DNA from: Bradyrhizobium sp. B124
GTDB taxonomy: Bacteria; Pseudomonadota; Alphaproteobacteria; Rhizobiales; Xanthobacteraceae
NCBI RefSeq assembly: GCF_038967635.1
Contig: NZ_CP152413.1
Location: 5,894,001-5,958,000 of the forward strand
Direction of reading: 5' to 3'
Length of the DNA: 64,000 nt
Of the stretch, positions 17,226 to 26,693 are shown piece by piece. Within the stretch, counting starts at the first letter, position 1, and each line of letters starts with the position of its first letter. The translations under genes were made by a program, and so were the position numbers. The notes under the pieces are model-generated. The model saw only the letters and a program-made list of their open reading frames with translations, searched no databases and was not told where the DNA came from.

Positions 17226-18632
17226 ATGCACCAGATCGTTTCGACGCGCGCGGAGACCTCCCGCCGCTGGTGGGTGCTTGCGATCGTCGTCGCCGCGCAG
17301 TTCATGTTCGGCGTCGATGCCTTCATCGTCAACGTCGCGATCCCGACGATCGCGGCGGAGCTGCACGCGACGCCGGCGCAGATCGAGGCCGTGATCGCGA
17401 TCTATCTGATCGCCTATGCCACGCTGGTGGTCACCGGCGGCCGGCTCGGCGACATCCACGGCACAAGGAACGTGTTCATCGCCGGCGTCGCGGGCTTCTC
17501 GGTGACCTCGCTGTGGTGCGGTCTCGCGCAGTCCGGACCCGAGCTGATCATCGCACGGCTGGCACAGGGCGCGACGGCGGCGCTGATGGTGCCGCAGGTG
17601 CTGGCGACGCTGCATCTGCTGTTCTCCGATGCCGCCCGTGCACGGGCGTTCGGCATCTACGGCATCGTGCTGGGGCTGGCCGGCGCAGCCGGCTTCCTGC
17701 TCGGCGGCGTCTTGGTGACGCTCGATCTCGCCGGCCTCGGCTGGCGCGCGGTGTTCTTCGTCAACGTGCCGTTCGGCATCATCATCATCGCAGCCGCGCT
17801 GAAGATCATGCCGACGGTGCCGCGCAGATCCGGCACACGGCTCGATATCCCCGGCGCGATCGTGCTGTTTCTGGGTCTGTTGTGCCTGATCGGCCCACTG
17901 CTGTTCGGCCACGATCTCAATTGGACGGCGTGGATCTGGCTGGTGATGGCGGTGGGCGTCGCCGTCATCACGGCCTTCGTGCGGCTCGAGCGCAGCGTCG
18001 CGCGCCGCGGCGGCATGGCGCTGATCGACCTGTCGCTGTTGTCGGATCGCGCCTTCATGCGCGGCCTGGTCGCGGTGTTTTTCTTCTTCTTTGCCAACCT
18101 GTCCTTCTACCTGATCATGACCATGTTCATGCAGAAGGGCTTGCAGATCCCGCCATTGCAGGCCGGGCTGGTGTTCGTGCCGCTGGCGCTGACCTTCGTG
18201 ATCGCCTCGCGCCACAGCGGCATGTGCGCGAGGCACCGCGGCACGCTGGTGCTGATCGAGGGCTGCGCGCTGCAGATCGTCGGCCTCGGTGTGCTGGTCG
18301 CGACGATTCAGACGATCGCATCGCCATCGGCGCTCCTGCTCGCGCTGGTGTTGATGATCTTCGGCTACGGTCAGGGCCTGGTGATGGCGCCGCTATCGAG
18401 CGCGGTGCTCTCGAGCGTGAAGCCTGCGAGTGCCGGCGCCGGCTCCGGGATGTATGGCACGACGACGCAGATCGGCAACGCGGCCGGCGTCGCCGCGATC
18501 GGTGCGGTGTTCTTCGCCGTCGAAAGTGCGACATCAGCACGTCTGGCGCTGTTTGCGGCATGCGCATTGTTTGTGCTGTCGATCATTATTTCAGCCGCAT
18601 TTCTGTCATGGATGCGCCGCGCGAGCGCATGA
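17226..18632 (+). CDS. DHA2-type MFS efflux transporter
   Basis: 468 residues from the ATG at 17226 (AGGA upstream); an in-frame ATG at 17187 would add 13 residues. About 13-14 hydrophobic helices, starting VLAIVVAAQFMFGVDAFIVN with the TM1 'D' typical of drug:H+ antiporters, the loop GGRLGDIHGTRNVFIAG (motif A) and the motif-C-like GIVLGLAGAAGFLLGGV. It likely exports a hydrophobic compound by proton antiport. The neighbouring divergent monooxygenase hints at a linked substrate, an inference from position only. Confidence 0.85.
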   Translation: MHQIVSTRAETSRRWWVLAIVVAAQFMFGVDAFIVNVAIPTIAAELHATPAQIEAVIAIYLIAYATLVVTGGRLGDIHGTRNVFIAGVAGFSVTSLWCGLAQSGPELIIARLAQGATAALMVPQVLATLHLLFSDAARARAFGIYGIVLGLAGAAGFLLGGVLVTLDLAGLGWRAVFFVNVPFGIIIIAAALKIMPTVPRRSGTRLDIPGAIVLFLGLLCLIGPLLFGHDLNWTAWIWLVMAVGVAVITAFVRLERSVARRGGMALIDLSLLSDRAFMRGLVAVFFFFFANLSFYLIMTMFMQKGLQIPPLQAGLVFVPLALTFVIASRHSGMCARHRGTLVLIEGCALQIVGLGVLVATIQTIASPSALLLALVLMIFGYGQGLVMAPLSSAVLSSVKPASAGAGSGMYGTTTQIGNAAGVAAIGAVFFAVESATSARLALFAACALFVLSIIISAAFLSWMRRASA

Positions 18633-18841
18633 ATCCGCAGGGATCTGGCGCCGATTTTCGAAAAGTTCACGTTCGAACAAGGTGCTACGGCAACTATTTC
18701 GATCGGTCCTCGGTGCGATCACGCGTTAACGCCGATTCTCACATTTCCGCAGGGAAAGACAGCGCACGATCTTTTCATTTTGCAGTGCAGCAATTATCTG
18801 ATCGGGTGACACGGAAGAACAAATCACCTCAGGAGTTGCTG

Positions 18842-20017
18842 TTGTCCCTGGTCAACAACGTCGAATTTTTGCGTCATCTGCCCAAGATGAACGCGTTCAA
18901 CGGTCTCGGCGCGCTTGCGCCGGCCGTGCCGACGCCGCTCGTCGAGACGACCGAATTCGGCGTCAACCCCGGCGATCTGAAGATGTACTCGTTCGTGCCC
19001 GCGCAGCTGGCGCGGTCGCCCGCGCTCGTCGTGGTGCTGCATGGCTGCGGCCAGACCGCTGCGTCCTATGATCTCGGCGCCGGCTGGTCGACATTGGCGA
19101 AGCATTACGGCTTTGCGCTGCTGATGCCGGAGCAGCAGGCGATCAACAACGGCAACACCTGCTTCAACTGGTTCAATCCGCAGGATATCGCGCGCGGGCA
19201 GGGTGAAGCCGCTTCGGTCCGGCAGATGATCGCGCACATGGTCGGCGCGCATCAGATCGACCCGCGGCGCATCTATGTGACGGGGCTGTCCGCCGGTGGC
19301 GCGATGGCCTCGGTCATGCTCGCGACCTATCCGGATGTGTTCGCGGCGGGCGCCGTCATTGCCGGCCTGCCGTTCGGCGTCGCCACCGATCTGCGCGAGG
19401 CGCTCAATGCGATGATGCATGCGAGCGCACTGTCCGCGCCCGAGCTCGGCGGTCTCGTCCGCAACGCATCGACGCATAGCGGCGCCTGGCCGCGGATTTC
19501 GGTGTGGCACGGCAGCGCCGACCGCACCGTGCATCCCGGCAACGCCGATGCGATCGTCCGGCAATGGCTCGACGTGCACGGCCTGCCGCTGGCTGCGATG
19601 TCGAAGGCGGATGTCGACGGCCATCCGCGCGAGGTCTGGTGGAACGTCGACGGCGAAACGCTGGTCGAATCGTTCAGCATCACCGACATGGCGCATGGCA
19701 CACCGCTCGGGCTGGCCGACAATGACGAGCGCTATGGCGTGGAGGGCGCCTTCCTGATCGAGGTCGGGATCTCCTCGTCGTATCACATCGCGAGCTTCTT
19801 CGGCCTGACCGACAAGATCCGTCAGCCGCATATCGCGCCGACCGGAATCCCGCGCGAGCGCGCCGACACGATCTCGATGACGATACCGGTGCCTGCCGAA
19901 GCGCCCGAGGCTGTATCCGGCCGCAAGAGCGACCGGCCGCGCAAGCGACGGAGCAAGGGTGTCGACGTCGGCGGCGTCATCACGCGGGCGCTGACCGCCG
20001 CAGGCCTGATGAAGTAA
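18842..20017 (+). CDS. PHB depolymerase-family esterase
   Basis: 391 residues from a TTG at 18842, chosen because AGGAG lies 6 bases upstream; ATG at 18887 (MNAFNGLG) is the alternative and the long open frame upstream overlaps the MFS gene in another frame. The domain has the oxyanion segment VVVLHGCGQTAASYD, the nucleophile GLSAGGAMAS with Ser150, and late D/H positions (WHGSADRTVHPGN, DMAHGTPLG), as in LpqC/PHB_depolymerase esterases. A basic tail (RKSDRPRKRRSKG) closes the protein. No clear signal peptide, so localisation is uncertain. Likely substrates are polyesters or aryl esters. Confidence 0.82.
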   Translation: MSLVNNVEFLRHLPKMNAFNGLGALAPAVPTPLVETTEFGVNPGDLKMYSFVPAQLARSPALVVVLHGCGQTAASYDLGAGWSTLAKHYGFALLMPEQQAINNGNTCFNWFNPQDIARGQGEAASVRQMIAHMVGAHQIDPRRIYVTGLSAGGAMASVMLATYPDVFAAGAVIAGLPFGVATDLREALNAMMHASALSAPELGGLVRNASTHSGAWPRISVWHGSADRTVHPGNADAIVRQWLDVHGLPLAAMSKADVDGHPREVWWNVDGETLVESFSITDMAHGTPLGLADNDERYGVEGAFLIEVGISSSYHIASFFGLTDKIRQPHIAPTGIPRERADTISMTIPVPAEAPEAVSGRKSDRPRKRRSKGVDVGGVITRALTAAGLMK

Positions 20018-20032
20018 CGGTTGATGAAGTAG

Positions 20033-20701
20033 CTACATCTCGCCGGTCAGGAACGGATTCGTCATCCGCTCCTGGCCGATGCTCGATCCGGCGCCATGGC
20101 CGCAGATGAAGCCGACATCGTCGCCGAGCGGCAGCAGCTTCTCCTTGATCGACTGGATCAGCGTCGGATGGCTGCCGCCGGGCAGGTCGGTGCGCCCGAC
20201 CGAGCCGGCAAACAGCACGTCGCCGACATGGGCGAAGCGCAGCTCCTTGTTGAAGAACACCACGCTGCCCGGTGAATGGCCGGGGCAGTGCAGGATGTCG
20301 AAGGTGAGGTCACCGATCGAGACCTGGTCGCCCTCGTCGAGCCAGCGATCCGGGCCGAAATTGCGCACCCCGGTCATGCCGAAGCGCTCGCCGCTCGAGA
20401 CCACGTTGTCGAGCAGATATTTGTCCGCGATATGCGGGCCCTCGATCTTGACCTGCAGCGCATCGCGTAGGTCGGCGGCGCCGCCGACATGATCGATATG
20501 GCCGTGGGTCAGCCAGATTTTCTCGACCGTCACGCCGGTCTGCTTGATCGCGGCCTGGATCTTCGGCACGTCCCCACCAGGGTCGATCACCACGGCCTTC
20601 TTGGTCGGCTCGTGCCAGATGATGGTGCAGTTCTGCTCGAACAGCGTCACCGGCACGATGATCGCGCCGGCCTTCGGTTTCGTGTCGGTTGTCTCGTTCA
20701 T
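20033..20701 (-). CDS. MBL-fold metallohydrolase, glyoxalase II-like
   Basis: 222 residues, ATG at 20701. The metallo-beta-lactamase motif THGHIDHVGG (H66, H68, D70, H71) with further ligands in HCPGHSPGSV, HVGDVLFAG and FICGHGAGS shows a binuclear metal centre. The size and the short C-terminus match the YcbL-type subgroup of glyoxalase II, which hydrolyses thioesters such as S-lactoylglutathione. It is convergent with the esterase gene, 15 bases apart. Confidence 0.87.
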   Translation of the reverse strand: MNETTDTKPKAGAIIVPVTLFEQNCTIIWHEPTKKAVVIDPGGDVPKIQAAIKQTGVTVEKIWLTHGHIDHVGGAADLRDALQVKIEGPHIADKYLLDNVVSSGERFGMTGVRNFGPDRWLDEGDQVSIGDLTFDILHCPGHSPGSVVFFNKELRFAHVGDVLFAGSVGRTDLPGGSHPTLIQSIKEKLLPLGDDVGFICGHGAGSSIGQERMTNPFLTGEM

Positions 20702-20876
20702 GGGGGCACCATAGGCTACCGGAAAATGCCGTCAACACGCTCGGGAAATGCTTTTGCCCCGGCGTGTGATCCCAAAACGGACCGTGATAAGGTCACCTCC
20801 AGCAGAACACCTTCGTGAGCAGGCCGGTACGCGGTTGCTCTCGATCATGCGTTAAGTCCTCGCAGTCCGGAACTTC

Positions 20877-21689
20877 ATGACCCAGGCCCCCAACTCACCG
20901 CTCGGCGGACCCCGGACCACCGCCCGCGCCTTCTTCGTCGCGGACCGCATCAACACGTCCGGCCTCGAGCGCGGCGACGTGCTGGCCACGACGCCGCTGG
21001 CGTTTCGCGTCAACGACAATGGTGTGGCGATCCTGTTCCGCTATGGCGTCGTCGTCCTGATCGGTCTCAACGCGCTGGAGGAGGATGAATTCCTGCGCAG
21101 CCTGCAGTCGCGCATGACCGGATTGTTCACGCGGCGCGAGGAGGAGATCGCGATCATCGAACTTGCGGCTGACAGGGAAGACCAGATTCCGCCGGGCGGC
21201 CCGATCTATCTGCAAAGCCTGTCGCCGGAGCGGCTGATCCTGGTCGGTGAAGCGCTGGCCAAGAGCGTGGTGCTGGCGCGGCATGAGCGTGAGGTTCGGG
21301 CCGTCTTCGACACGACCGAGCCGTTGGCGCGCGAGCTCGCCAAGGGCGGCCAGGTCCGTGGCGGCCGCGTCGCGATCCTCAAGCACATCGGCAACGCGCT
21401 GTTGGTGCGGCATCGCGTGGCCGGACCGGTCGAAGTGTCGGAGAAGCCCGACATCCTCTGGGACAAGCCGCATCTCGAGCGGCTCTATGCCCGGCTCGAG
21501 GACGAGTATGAACTGAAGGAGCGCGCGGAATCGCTGAACCGCAAGCTCGCCGTCGTGGCCGAGACCGCGCAGGTGCTGACCGATATCATCGACACCAGCC
21601 GCTCGCTGCGGCTGGAGTTGATCATCGTCTTCCTGATCCTGTTCGAGGTGCTGATCACGATTTATCAGCTCGCAATCGCCCGCCACTGA
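20877..21689 (+). CDS. RMD1/DUF155-family membrane protein
   Basis: 270 residues, ATG at 20877. The body matches the DUF155 (RMND1/Sif2) family: FRYGVVVLIGLNALEEDEFL, then EPLARELAKGG and the coiled helices before the end. A single C-terminal membrane helix (LELIIVFLILFEVLITIY) anchors it with a very short tail. In mitochondria the family is linked to translation; the bacterial role is not defined. It stands alone between the MBL gene and the GH13 gene. Confidence 0.82.
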   Translation: MTQAPNSPLGGPRTTARAFFVADRINTSGLERGDVLATTPLAFRVNDNGVAILFRYGVVVLIGLNALEEDEFLRSLQSRMTGLFTRREEEIAIIELAADREDQIPPGGPIYLQSLSPERLILVGEALAKSVVLARHEREVRAVFDTTEPLARELAKGGQVRGGRVAILKHIGNALLVRHRVAGPVEVSEKPDILWDKPHLERLYARLEDEYELKERAESLNRKLAVVAETAQVLTDIIDTSRSLRLELIIVFLILFEVLITIYQLAIARH

Positions 21690-21796
21690 CGCATTGCAGC
21701 CATTTTTCCGTCCCGAATTATGCGTCATCCCTGAACCGACAGACCGCCCCGGGGCGCGGGGCGGCCTGGACCGGGCTGCGAGCTTGGGGGGACGGG

Positions 21797-23404
21797 ATGG
21801 ATCGGGACGACAGGGACTGGTGGCGACGTGGCATCTTCTATCAGGTCTATCCGCGCTCATTCGGGGATAGCGATGGCGACGGCGTCGGCGATCTCAGGGG
21901 GATCATCGCGCGACTGCCCTATCTGACGCGGCTTGGCGTCGACGCGGTCTGGCTGTCGCCGATCTTCCCGTCGCCGATGGCCGATTTCGGTTACGACATC
22001 TCCGACTACACCGGCATCGAACCGCTGTTCGGGACGATGGAGGATTTCGACGAACTCGTCGCGGCCGCGCACGATTCCGGCCTCAAGCTGATCCTCGACC
22101 TGGTGCCGAACCATACATCCGATCAGCATCCGTGGTTCGTCGAGGCGAAGAGCTCGCGCGATAACCCGAAGCGGGACTGGTACATCTGGCGCGACCCGGC
22201 GCCGGATGGCGGTGCACCGAACAACTGGCTGTCGGAGTTCGGCGGCAGTGCCTGGACGTATGACGTGGCCTCTGGCCAGTACTATTATCACGCGTTCCTT
22301 ACCCAGCAGCCCGATCTGAACTGGCGCAATGGCGAGGTCAGGGACGCGATCTATGACGTGATGCGCTTCTGGCTGCGCAAGGGCGTCGACGGTTTTCGTG
22401 TCGACGTGATCTGGCACCTGATCAAGGATGCCGAATTCCGCGACAATCCGCCGAACCCGCATTATCGCGAGGGCCGGCCGCCGCACGAGAAGCTGCTGAC
22501 GCAATATTCGACCGATCAGCTCGAAGTCCACGCTGTTATCACCGAGATGCGCCGCGTCACCGAGGAGTTCGACAACCGCGTGCTGATCGGCGAGATCTAT
22601 CTGCCGCTGCACCGGCTGGTCGCCTATTACGGCAACGATCTGCGCGGCGCGCAGATGCCGTTCAATTTCGCGCTGCTGTCGACCTTGTGGAGCGCGCGCT
22701 CGGTCGAGCAGATCATTGCCGATTATGAAAAGGCGCTGCCGCCGGGCGCATGGCCGAACTGGGTGCTCGGCAATCACGACCGGCCGCGGGTGGCGAGCCG
22801 GGTGGGGCCTGCGCAGGCGCCGGTCGCCGCGATGCTGCTGCTGACGCTGCGCGGCACGCCGACGCTATATTACGGCGACGAGATCGGCATGCGCCAGGTT
22901 GCGATTGCCCCTAGCGAGGTGCGTGATCCCTTCGAGAAGAACGTGCCTGGCATCGGCGTGGGCCGCGACGGCTGCCGCACCCCGATGCAGTGGAGCGCCG
23001 AGCGCTATGCCGGCTTCTCGACGGCGAGGCCGTGGCTGCCGCTGGCGCAGGATTTCGCACGCGACAATGTCGCGAGCCTGGAGGCGGAGCGGGCGTCGAT
23101 CCTCAACTTCTACAAGGCGCTGATCGCGCTACGGCGAAAGCTGCCGCAGCTCGTCCACGGCAGCTACGAGCCGGTGACGGCGCACGGCGATGTCCTGCTC
23201 TACCGGCGGCGCAGCGCCGAGGGCGTGGTCGTGATCGCGCTGAATTTCGGCGCGGCCCACGCGTCGGTCTCCTCCAGCGCCATCGGCTTCAGCAACGAGG
23301 TCCTGCTGTCGACCTCGATGGACCGCCAAGGCGAGAAGGTCGAAGGCGTGCTCGATCTGCGCGGCAATGAAGGCGTGATCCTCGGGCCGCATCGGGATGA
23401 CTAA
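21797..23404 (+). CDS. GH13 alpha-glucosidase / oligo-1,6-glucosidase-like
   Basis: 535 residues, ATG at 21797. The four GH13 regions are present: DLVPNHTSD, the nucleophile region GFRVDVIWH, the acid/base region LIGEIYLP and NHDRPR. The opening (GIFYQVYPRSFGDSDGDGVG) and the length fit intracellular alpha-glucosidases acting on short alpha-glucans. No signal peptide, so cytoplasmic. It converges with the second GH13 gene, and the two stop codons overlap within 23401-23404. A role in maltose/trehalose turnover is inferred from the pairing. Confidence 0.88.
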   Translation: MDRDDRDWWRRGIFYQVYPRSFGDSDGDGVGDLRGIIARLPYLTRLGVDAVWLSPIFPSPMADFGYDISDYTGIEPLFGTMEDFDELVAAAHDSGLKLILDLVPNHTSDQHPWFVEAKSSRDNPKRDWYIWRDPAPDGGAPNNWLSEFGGSAWTYDVASGQYYYHAFLTQQPDLNWRNGEVRDAIYDVMRFWLRKGVDGFRVDVIWHLIKDAEFRDNPPNPHYREGRPPHEKLLTQYSTDQLEVHAVITEMRRVTEEFDNRVLIGEIYLPLHRLVAYYGNDLRGAQMPFNFALLSTLWSARSVEQIIADYEKALPPGAWPNWVLGNHDRPRVASRVGPAQAPVAAMLLLTLRGTPTLYYGDEIGMRQVAIAPSEVRDPFEKNVPGIGVGRDGCRTPMQWSAERYAGFSTARPWLPLAQDFARDNVASLEAERASILNFYKALIALRRKLPQLVHGSYEPVTAHGDVLLYRRRSAEGVVVIALNFGAAHASVSSSAIGFSNEVLLSTSMDRQGEKVEGVLDLRGNEGVILGPHRDD

Positions 23405-25092
23405 CCGTGCCTGCGGGGCTCGTTGGTATCGATATCGCTGCGCTTGAGCAGATAGTCGAGCCCGCCGACCCGGTACCAGCGATAGCCATAGGCTTCGATC
23501 AGAAGCTTGTGACGGCCGCCATCGTCGGCGCGGCTGTGATCCTCGGTCAGAAGGTTGACGAGGTGATTGCCGGCGTCGTCGGGCAGCCCAACGTCGAACG
23601 ATATCTCGAGCGGCTTTTCCGCGAAATTGTGTACGAACAGCACCGAGTTGTTGCGCCAGTCGTAACGAATGATCAGGACGGCAGGATTTCGGGTTGCGAT
23701 AATCTTGAAGTCTCCCCAGCCAACCTCGGGGACTTCCTTGCGCATGCGGATAATGCGCTCGGTCCAGTTCAACATCGAATTGGGGTCGCGTCGCTGCTTG
23801 GCGGCGTTGACGTGTTTATAGCCGTAGGGTCCCTTGTCGATCACTGGCACGCATGGCCGATCGCTTTCGGTAAAGCCGCCGTGCGGCTCGGTCGACCATT
23901 GCATCGGCGTGCGCGCGCAAGCGCGCTCGGGCAGGTCGAGATTATCGCCCATGCCGAGTTCGTCGCCGTAGCGGATCACGGGCGTGCCGGGGAGCGTGCA
24001 CATCAAGCTATAAGCGAGCTCCAGACGTCGGCGATCGCCGCCCAGCATGGGCGCAAGGCGCCGACGGATGCCGCGGTCGTAGAGCTGCATGCTCTTGTCA
24101 GGTCCGAATGCCTTGAACACCGTCTCGCGCTGCGCCTTGGTGAGGCGACCGAGGTCGAGTTCATCGTGATTGCGCAGGAACAGGCCCCATTGCGCGGTCG
24201 GGGGGCGTGGCTTGGTCGCCGTCAGTGCTTTCGCCAATGGTTTCGAATCCGCTGACGCCAGCGCGTAGAACAGATGCTGATTGACGTGGAAATTGAACAT
24301 CATTTGCATGCGGTCGCCGTCGCGACCGAAATACTCCATGTCCGTCTCGGGCAAGACATTGGCTTCGGCGAGGATGATCGCGTTGCCCTGGCGCCATTGC
24401 AGGAATTCGCGGAACGATCGCAGCATGTCGTATTGCTCGACGGGCTTGCGCACGGAAGCGCCCTTGGTTGCGATCACGAAGGGCACTGCGTCCATGCGGA
24501 AGCCCGAGACGCCGAGCTGGATCCAGAACCCCATGATCTTGAGGATCTCGGCCTGTACGTGCGGGTTCGACGTGTTGAGGTCCGGCTGGAAATCGTAGAA
24601 GCGATGGAAGTACCAGGCGCCTGCCTGCTTGTCGCGCGTCCAGGTCGATTTCTGGACCCCGGGAAACACCATGCCCGTGTTGGCATTGGCAGGCTTCTTG
24701 TCCGACCAGACGTACCAGTCGCGGTAAGGCGAGTCCTTTGCGCTGCGCGCCGATCGAAACCAGGCGTGCTGGTCCGAGGTGTGATTGACGACGAGGTCGA
24801 TGATCACGCGGATGCCGCGTTGCCGGCAGCCATGGGTGAATTCGACGAAATCGCCCAGCGTGCCGTAGCGCGGATCGACGCCGTAATAGTCCGAAATGTC
24901 GTAACCGTCGTCCCTGCAGGGTGAAGGCTGAAACGGCATCAGCCAGATCGCAGTGATGCCGAGCCCGTGCAGATAATCCAGGCGCCGCAGCAGGCCGCTG
25001 AAATCGCCGATGCCGTCGCCGTTGGCATCCATGTAGGTGCCGACGGAGAGGCAGTAGATCACGCCGTTCTTGTACCAAAGGTCGTCGATCAC
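23401..25092 (-). CDS. GH13 trehalose-synthase-like protein
   Basis: 563 residues from a GTG at 25090-25092 with GAGGG 8 bases upstream. The opening LWYKNGVIYCLSVGTYMDAN and the overall length resemble the GH13 domain of trehalose synthase (maltose alpha-glucosyltransferase). Catalytic regions: DLVVNHTSDQ, nucleophile GFRMDAVPFV, acid/base ILAEANVLP and RNHDELD. Later ERACARTPMQW is also typical. The fused maltokinase seen in many TreS proteins is absent and no glgE/treZ partner is in view. It may isomerise maltose and trehalose, or be a related hydrolase. Cytoplasmic by lack of a signal. Confidence 0.82.
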   Translation of the reverse strand: MIDDLWYKNGVIYCLSVGTYMDANGDGIGDFSGLLRRLDYLHGLGITAIWLMPFQPSPCRDDGYDISDYYGVDPRYGTLGDFVEFTHGCRQRGIRVIIDLVVNHTSDQHAWFRSARSAKDSPYRDWYVWSDKKPANANTGMVFPGVQKSTWTRDKQAGAWYFHRFYDFQPDLNTSNPHVQAEILKIMGFWIQLGVSGFRMDAVPFVIATKGASVRKPVEQYDMLRSFREFLQWRQGNAIILAEANVLPETDMEYFGRDGDRMQMMFNFHVNQHLFYALASADSKPLAKALTATKPRPPTAQWGLFLRNHDELDLGRLTKAQRETVFKAFGPDKSMQLYDRGIRRRLAPMLGGDRRRLELAYSLMCTLPGTPVIRYGDELGMGDNLDLPERACARTPMQWSTEPHGGFTESDRPCVPVIDKGPYGYKHVNAAKQRRDPNSMLNWTERIIRMRKEVPEVGWGDFKIIATRNPAVLIIRYDWRNNSVLFVHNFAEKPLEISFDVGLPDDAGNHLVNLLTEDHSRADDGGRHKLLIEAYGYRWYRVGGLDYLLKRSDIDTNEPRRHG

Positions 25093-25222
25093 CAGGCAGC
25101 CCTCATCGATCCGCCGATGGTGGCGGCCGTGGGATAAGCGGCGAGGCGGCGGCGGGTTCCTGGCCGGAGCGCCGCTGCACTTTTCCGGATCATGCTCTCG
25201 CGGAATCGGCTATTCTGGAGCG

Positions 25223-25705
25223 ATGGAATCGTCCGCCCGCCAGATCGCGCTTGTGCCCGCGCCCGACCGACGCCAGTCGGAGACTGCGCTGGCGATCGCG
25301 CGCGGCACCGCGCGACTTCTGAGATCGCTGGGATTCTCCTGCATCGGCGAATTGCCGCTGCCGTCCGGCCGCCGCGCCGATCTGGTCGCGCTGAACGAAC
25401 GCGGCGAGATCTGGATCGTCGAGATCAAGTCATCGCTCGAGGATCTGCGCGCCGACCAGAAATGGCAGGACTATCGGATGCATTGCGACCGGTTGTTCTT
25501 CGCCTTCACGCAGGATCTGCCGTGCGAGATTTTTCCCGCGGACACTGGCCTGATCGTCGCCGACGCCTATGGCGCGCATCTGCATTGCGAGGCGCCGGAG
25601 CACCGCCTGCCGGCGGCAACCCGCAAGGCGATGACGGTGCGCTTTGCGATGGCGGCAGCGCAGCGGATCAACCGGCTGGTCGATCCGCAAGGGCATGAGT
25701 TTTAA
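25223..25705 (+). CDS. mmcB: MmcB-family DNA repair protein (PD-(D/E)XK nuclease fold)
   Basis: 160 residues from the ATG at 25223, with CTGGAG just upstream. After an N-terminal helix (TALAIARGTARLLRSLGF) comes a nuclease core: GELPLPSGRRADLVAL and then IWIVEIKSS, i.e. the D...ExK arrangement of restriction-like nucleases. This matches MmcB, an alphaproteobacterial protein linked to mitomycin C damage repair. No LexA box was identified. It is followed directly by two intergenic repeats. Confidence 0.82.
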   Translation: MESSARQIALVPAPDRRQSETALAIARGTARLLRSLGFSCIGELPLPSGRRADLVALNERGEIWIVEIKSSLEDLRADQKWQDYRMHCDRLFFAFTQDLPCEIFPADTGLIVADAYGAHLHCEAPEHRLPAATRKAMTVRFAMAAAQRINRLVDPQGHEF

Positions 25706-25724
25706 GAGCAAGCACTATCGTGAT

Positions 25725-25827
25725 CCGTCATCCTGAGGAGCGCGTAGCGCGTCTCGAAGGATGCACGGCCACCAGCCGGGCCGTCCATCCTTCGAGGCTC
25801 GCTGCGCTCGCACCTCAGGATGACGGG
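25725..25827. repeat. Dispersed repeat family R3, copy A
   Basis: Inverted repeat with ends CCGTCATCCTGAGG and CCTCAGGATGACGGG and inner arms around CTCGAAGGATG / CATCCTTCGAGGCTCG. Related units are at 35331-35435 and 60175-60280. It sits 10 bases before an R4 copy. Confidence 0.85.
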
Positions 25828-25837
25828 TTGAAGTTAC

Positions 25838-25924
25838 GTAGCCCGGATGGAGCGCAGCGCAATCCGGGTGAGTCTTGCCGCGGATCGCGCTGCCCCGGAT
25901 TTCGCTTCGCTCCATCCGGGCTAC
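25838..25924. repeat. Dispersed repeat family R4, copy A
   Basis: Ends GTAGCCCGGATGGAGCGCAG and CGCTCCATCCGGGCTAC are inverted copies around a short centre. The second copy is at 32391-32479. Confidence 0.85.
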
Positions 25925-25946
25925 AGGAGATCGAATGCTACGAAAC

Positions 25947-25981
25947 GACAAAAGCAAATGGCCGGGACAAAGCCCGGCCAT
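25947..25981 (-). terminator. Rho-independent terminator of regSR
   Basis: On the minus strand, ATGGCCGGG and CCCGGCCAT (25958-25981) form a 9-bp stem with a 6-base loop, followed by a T-rich stretch (complement of ACAAAAGCAAA). It lies 24 bases after the regR stop. Confidence 0.75.
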
Positions 25982-26004
25982 CGTAAAACCATATGAAACG
26001 CCGC

Positions 26005-26559
26005 TTAGCGTGGCGCGCGCTTGGCCAGGATGCGCTGCAAGGTCCGGCGGTGCATGTTGAGGCGGCGCGCGGTCTCCGAGACGTTACGGTTGCACATCTC
26101 GTAGATACGCTGGATGTGTTCCCAGCGCACGCGGTCCGCCGACATCGGATTGGCCGGCAGCTCGGACTTCTCGGTGCCGGTCGCGAGCAGCGCGGCGACG
26201 ACGTCATCGGCGTCGGCGGGCTTCGAGAGATAGTCGACGGCGCCCATCTTCACCGCGGTGACGGCGGTGGCGATGTTGCCGTAGCCGGTCAGCACGATCG
26301 CGCGCGCCTCGGGGCGCTTGCGCTTCAACGCCGAGACGACGTCGAGGCCGTTGCCGTCGCCGAGCCTGAGGTCGACGACCGCAAAAGCCGGCGCGGCGCG
26401 GCCGATCTCGGCGAGACCATCGGACACCGTGTCGCATGACTTCACCGCGAAACCCCGCGTCTCCATCGCGCGCGACAGGCGTTCCAGGAACGGCTTGTCG
26501 TCCTCGACGATGAGGAGCGAGCGGTCGGCATGGTCATTCAGTTCAGTGATGGCGTTCAC
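26005..26559 (-). CDS. regR: Redox response regulator RegR/ActR (RegA family)
   Basis: 184 residues from a GTG at 26559, which gives the family-length N-terminus ITELNDHADRSLLIVEDD. The receiver has acidic residues D20/D21, phosphoacceptor Asp63 (VVDLRLGDGNG), the Thr in VLTGYGN and Lys in SKPADADD. A proline linker leads to a Fis-type helix-turn-helix ending NVSETARRLNMHRRTLQRIL, the highly conserved RegA/ActR/PrrA output. In rhizobia this regulator controls nitrogen fixation, carbon fixation and respiration genes under low oxygen. It is downstream of regS on the same strand and probably in the same operon. Confidence 0.93.
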   Translation of the reverse strand: MNAITELNDHADRSLLIVEDDKPFLERLSRAMETRGFAVKSCDTVSDGLAEIGRAAPAFAVVDLRLGDGNGLDVVSALKRKRPEARAIVLTGYGNIATAVTAVKMGAVDYLSKPADADDVVAALLATGTEKSELPANPMSADRVRWEHIQRIYEMCNRNVSETARRLNMHRRTLQRILAKRAPR

Positions 26560-26693
26560 GGTCCATTTTTCCCTGTGGCAGACACCTATTATATGGGGTC
26601 CTACTGCGGCGCTGCCAAGGCAGCCGAAAGTCGCGTGCAACTCTGGAGAGAGCGATGCATCCGGTATGCCAGAGTTGCGATTAAGAATCGTTC

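Noticed and set aside
17270..18631. Long open frame upstream of the PHB-type esterase in a frame overlapping the MFS gene
   Set aside because: The text is Arg/Asp/Ala-rich shadow of the MFS coding sequence; only the part after 18842 is coding.
25715..25986. Two 88-codon frames on opposite strands
   Set aside because: They lie within the R3/R4 inverted repeats, which are open in several frames by composition.
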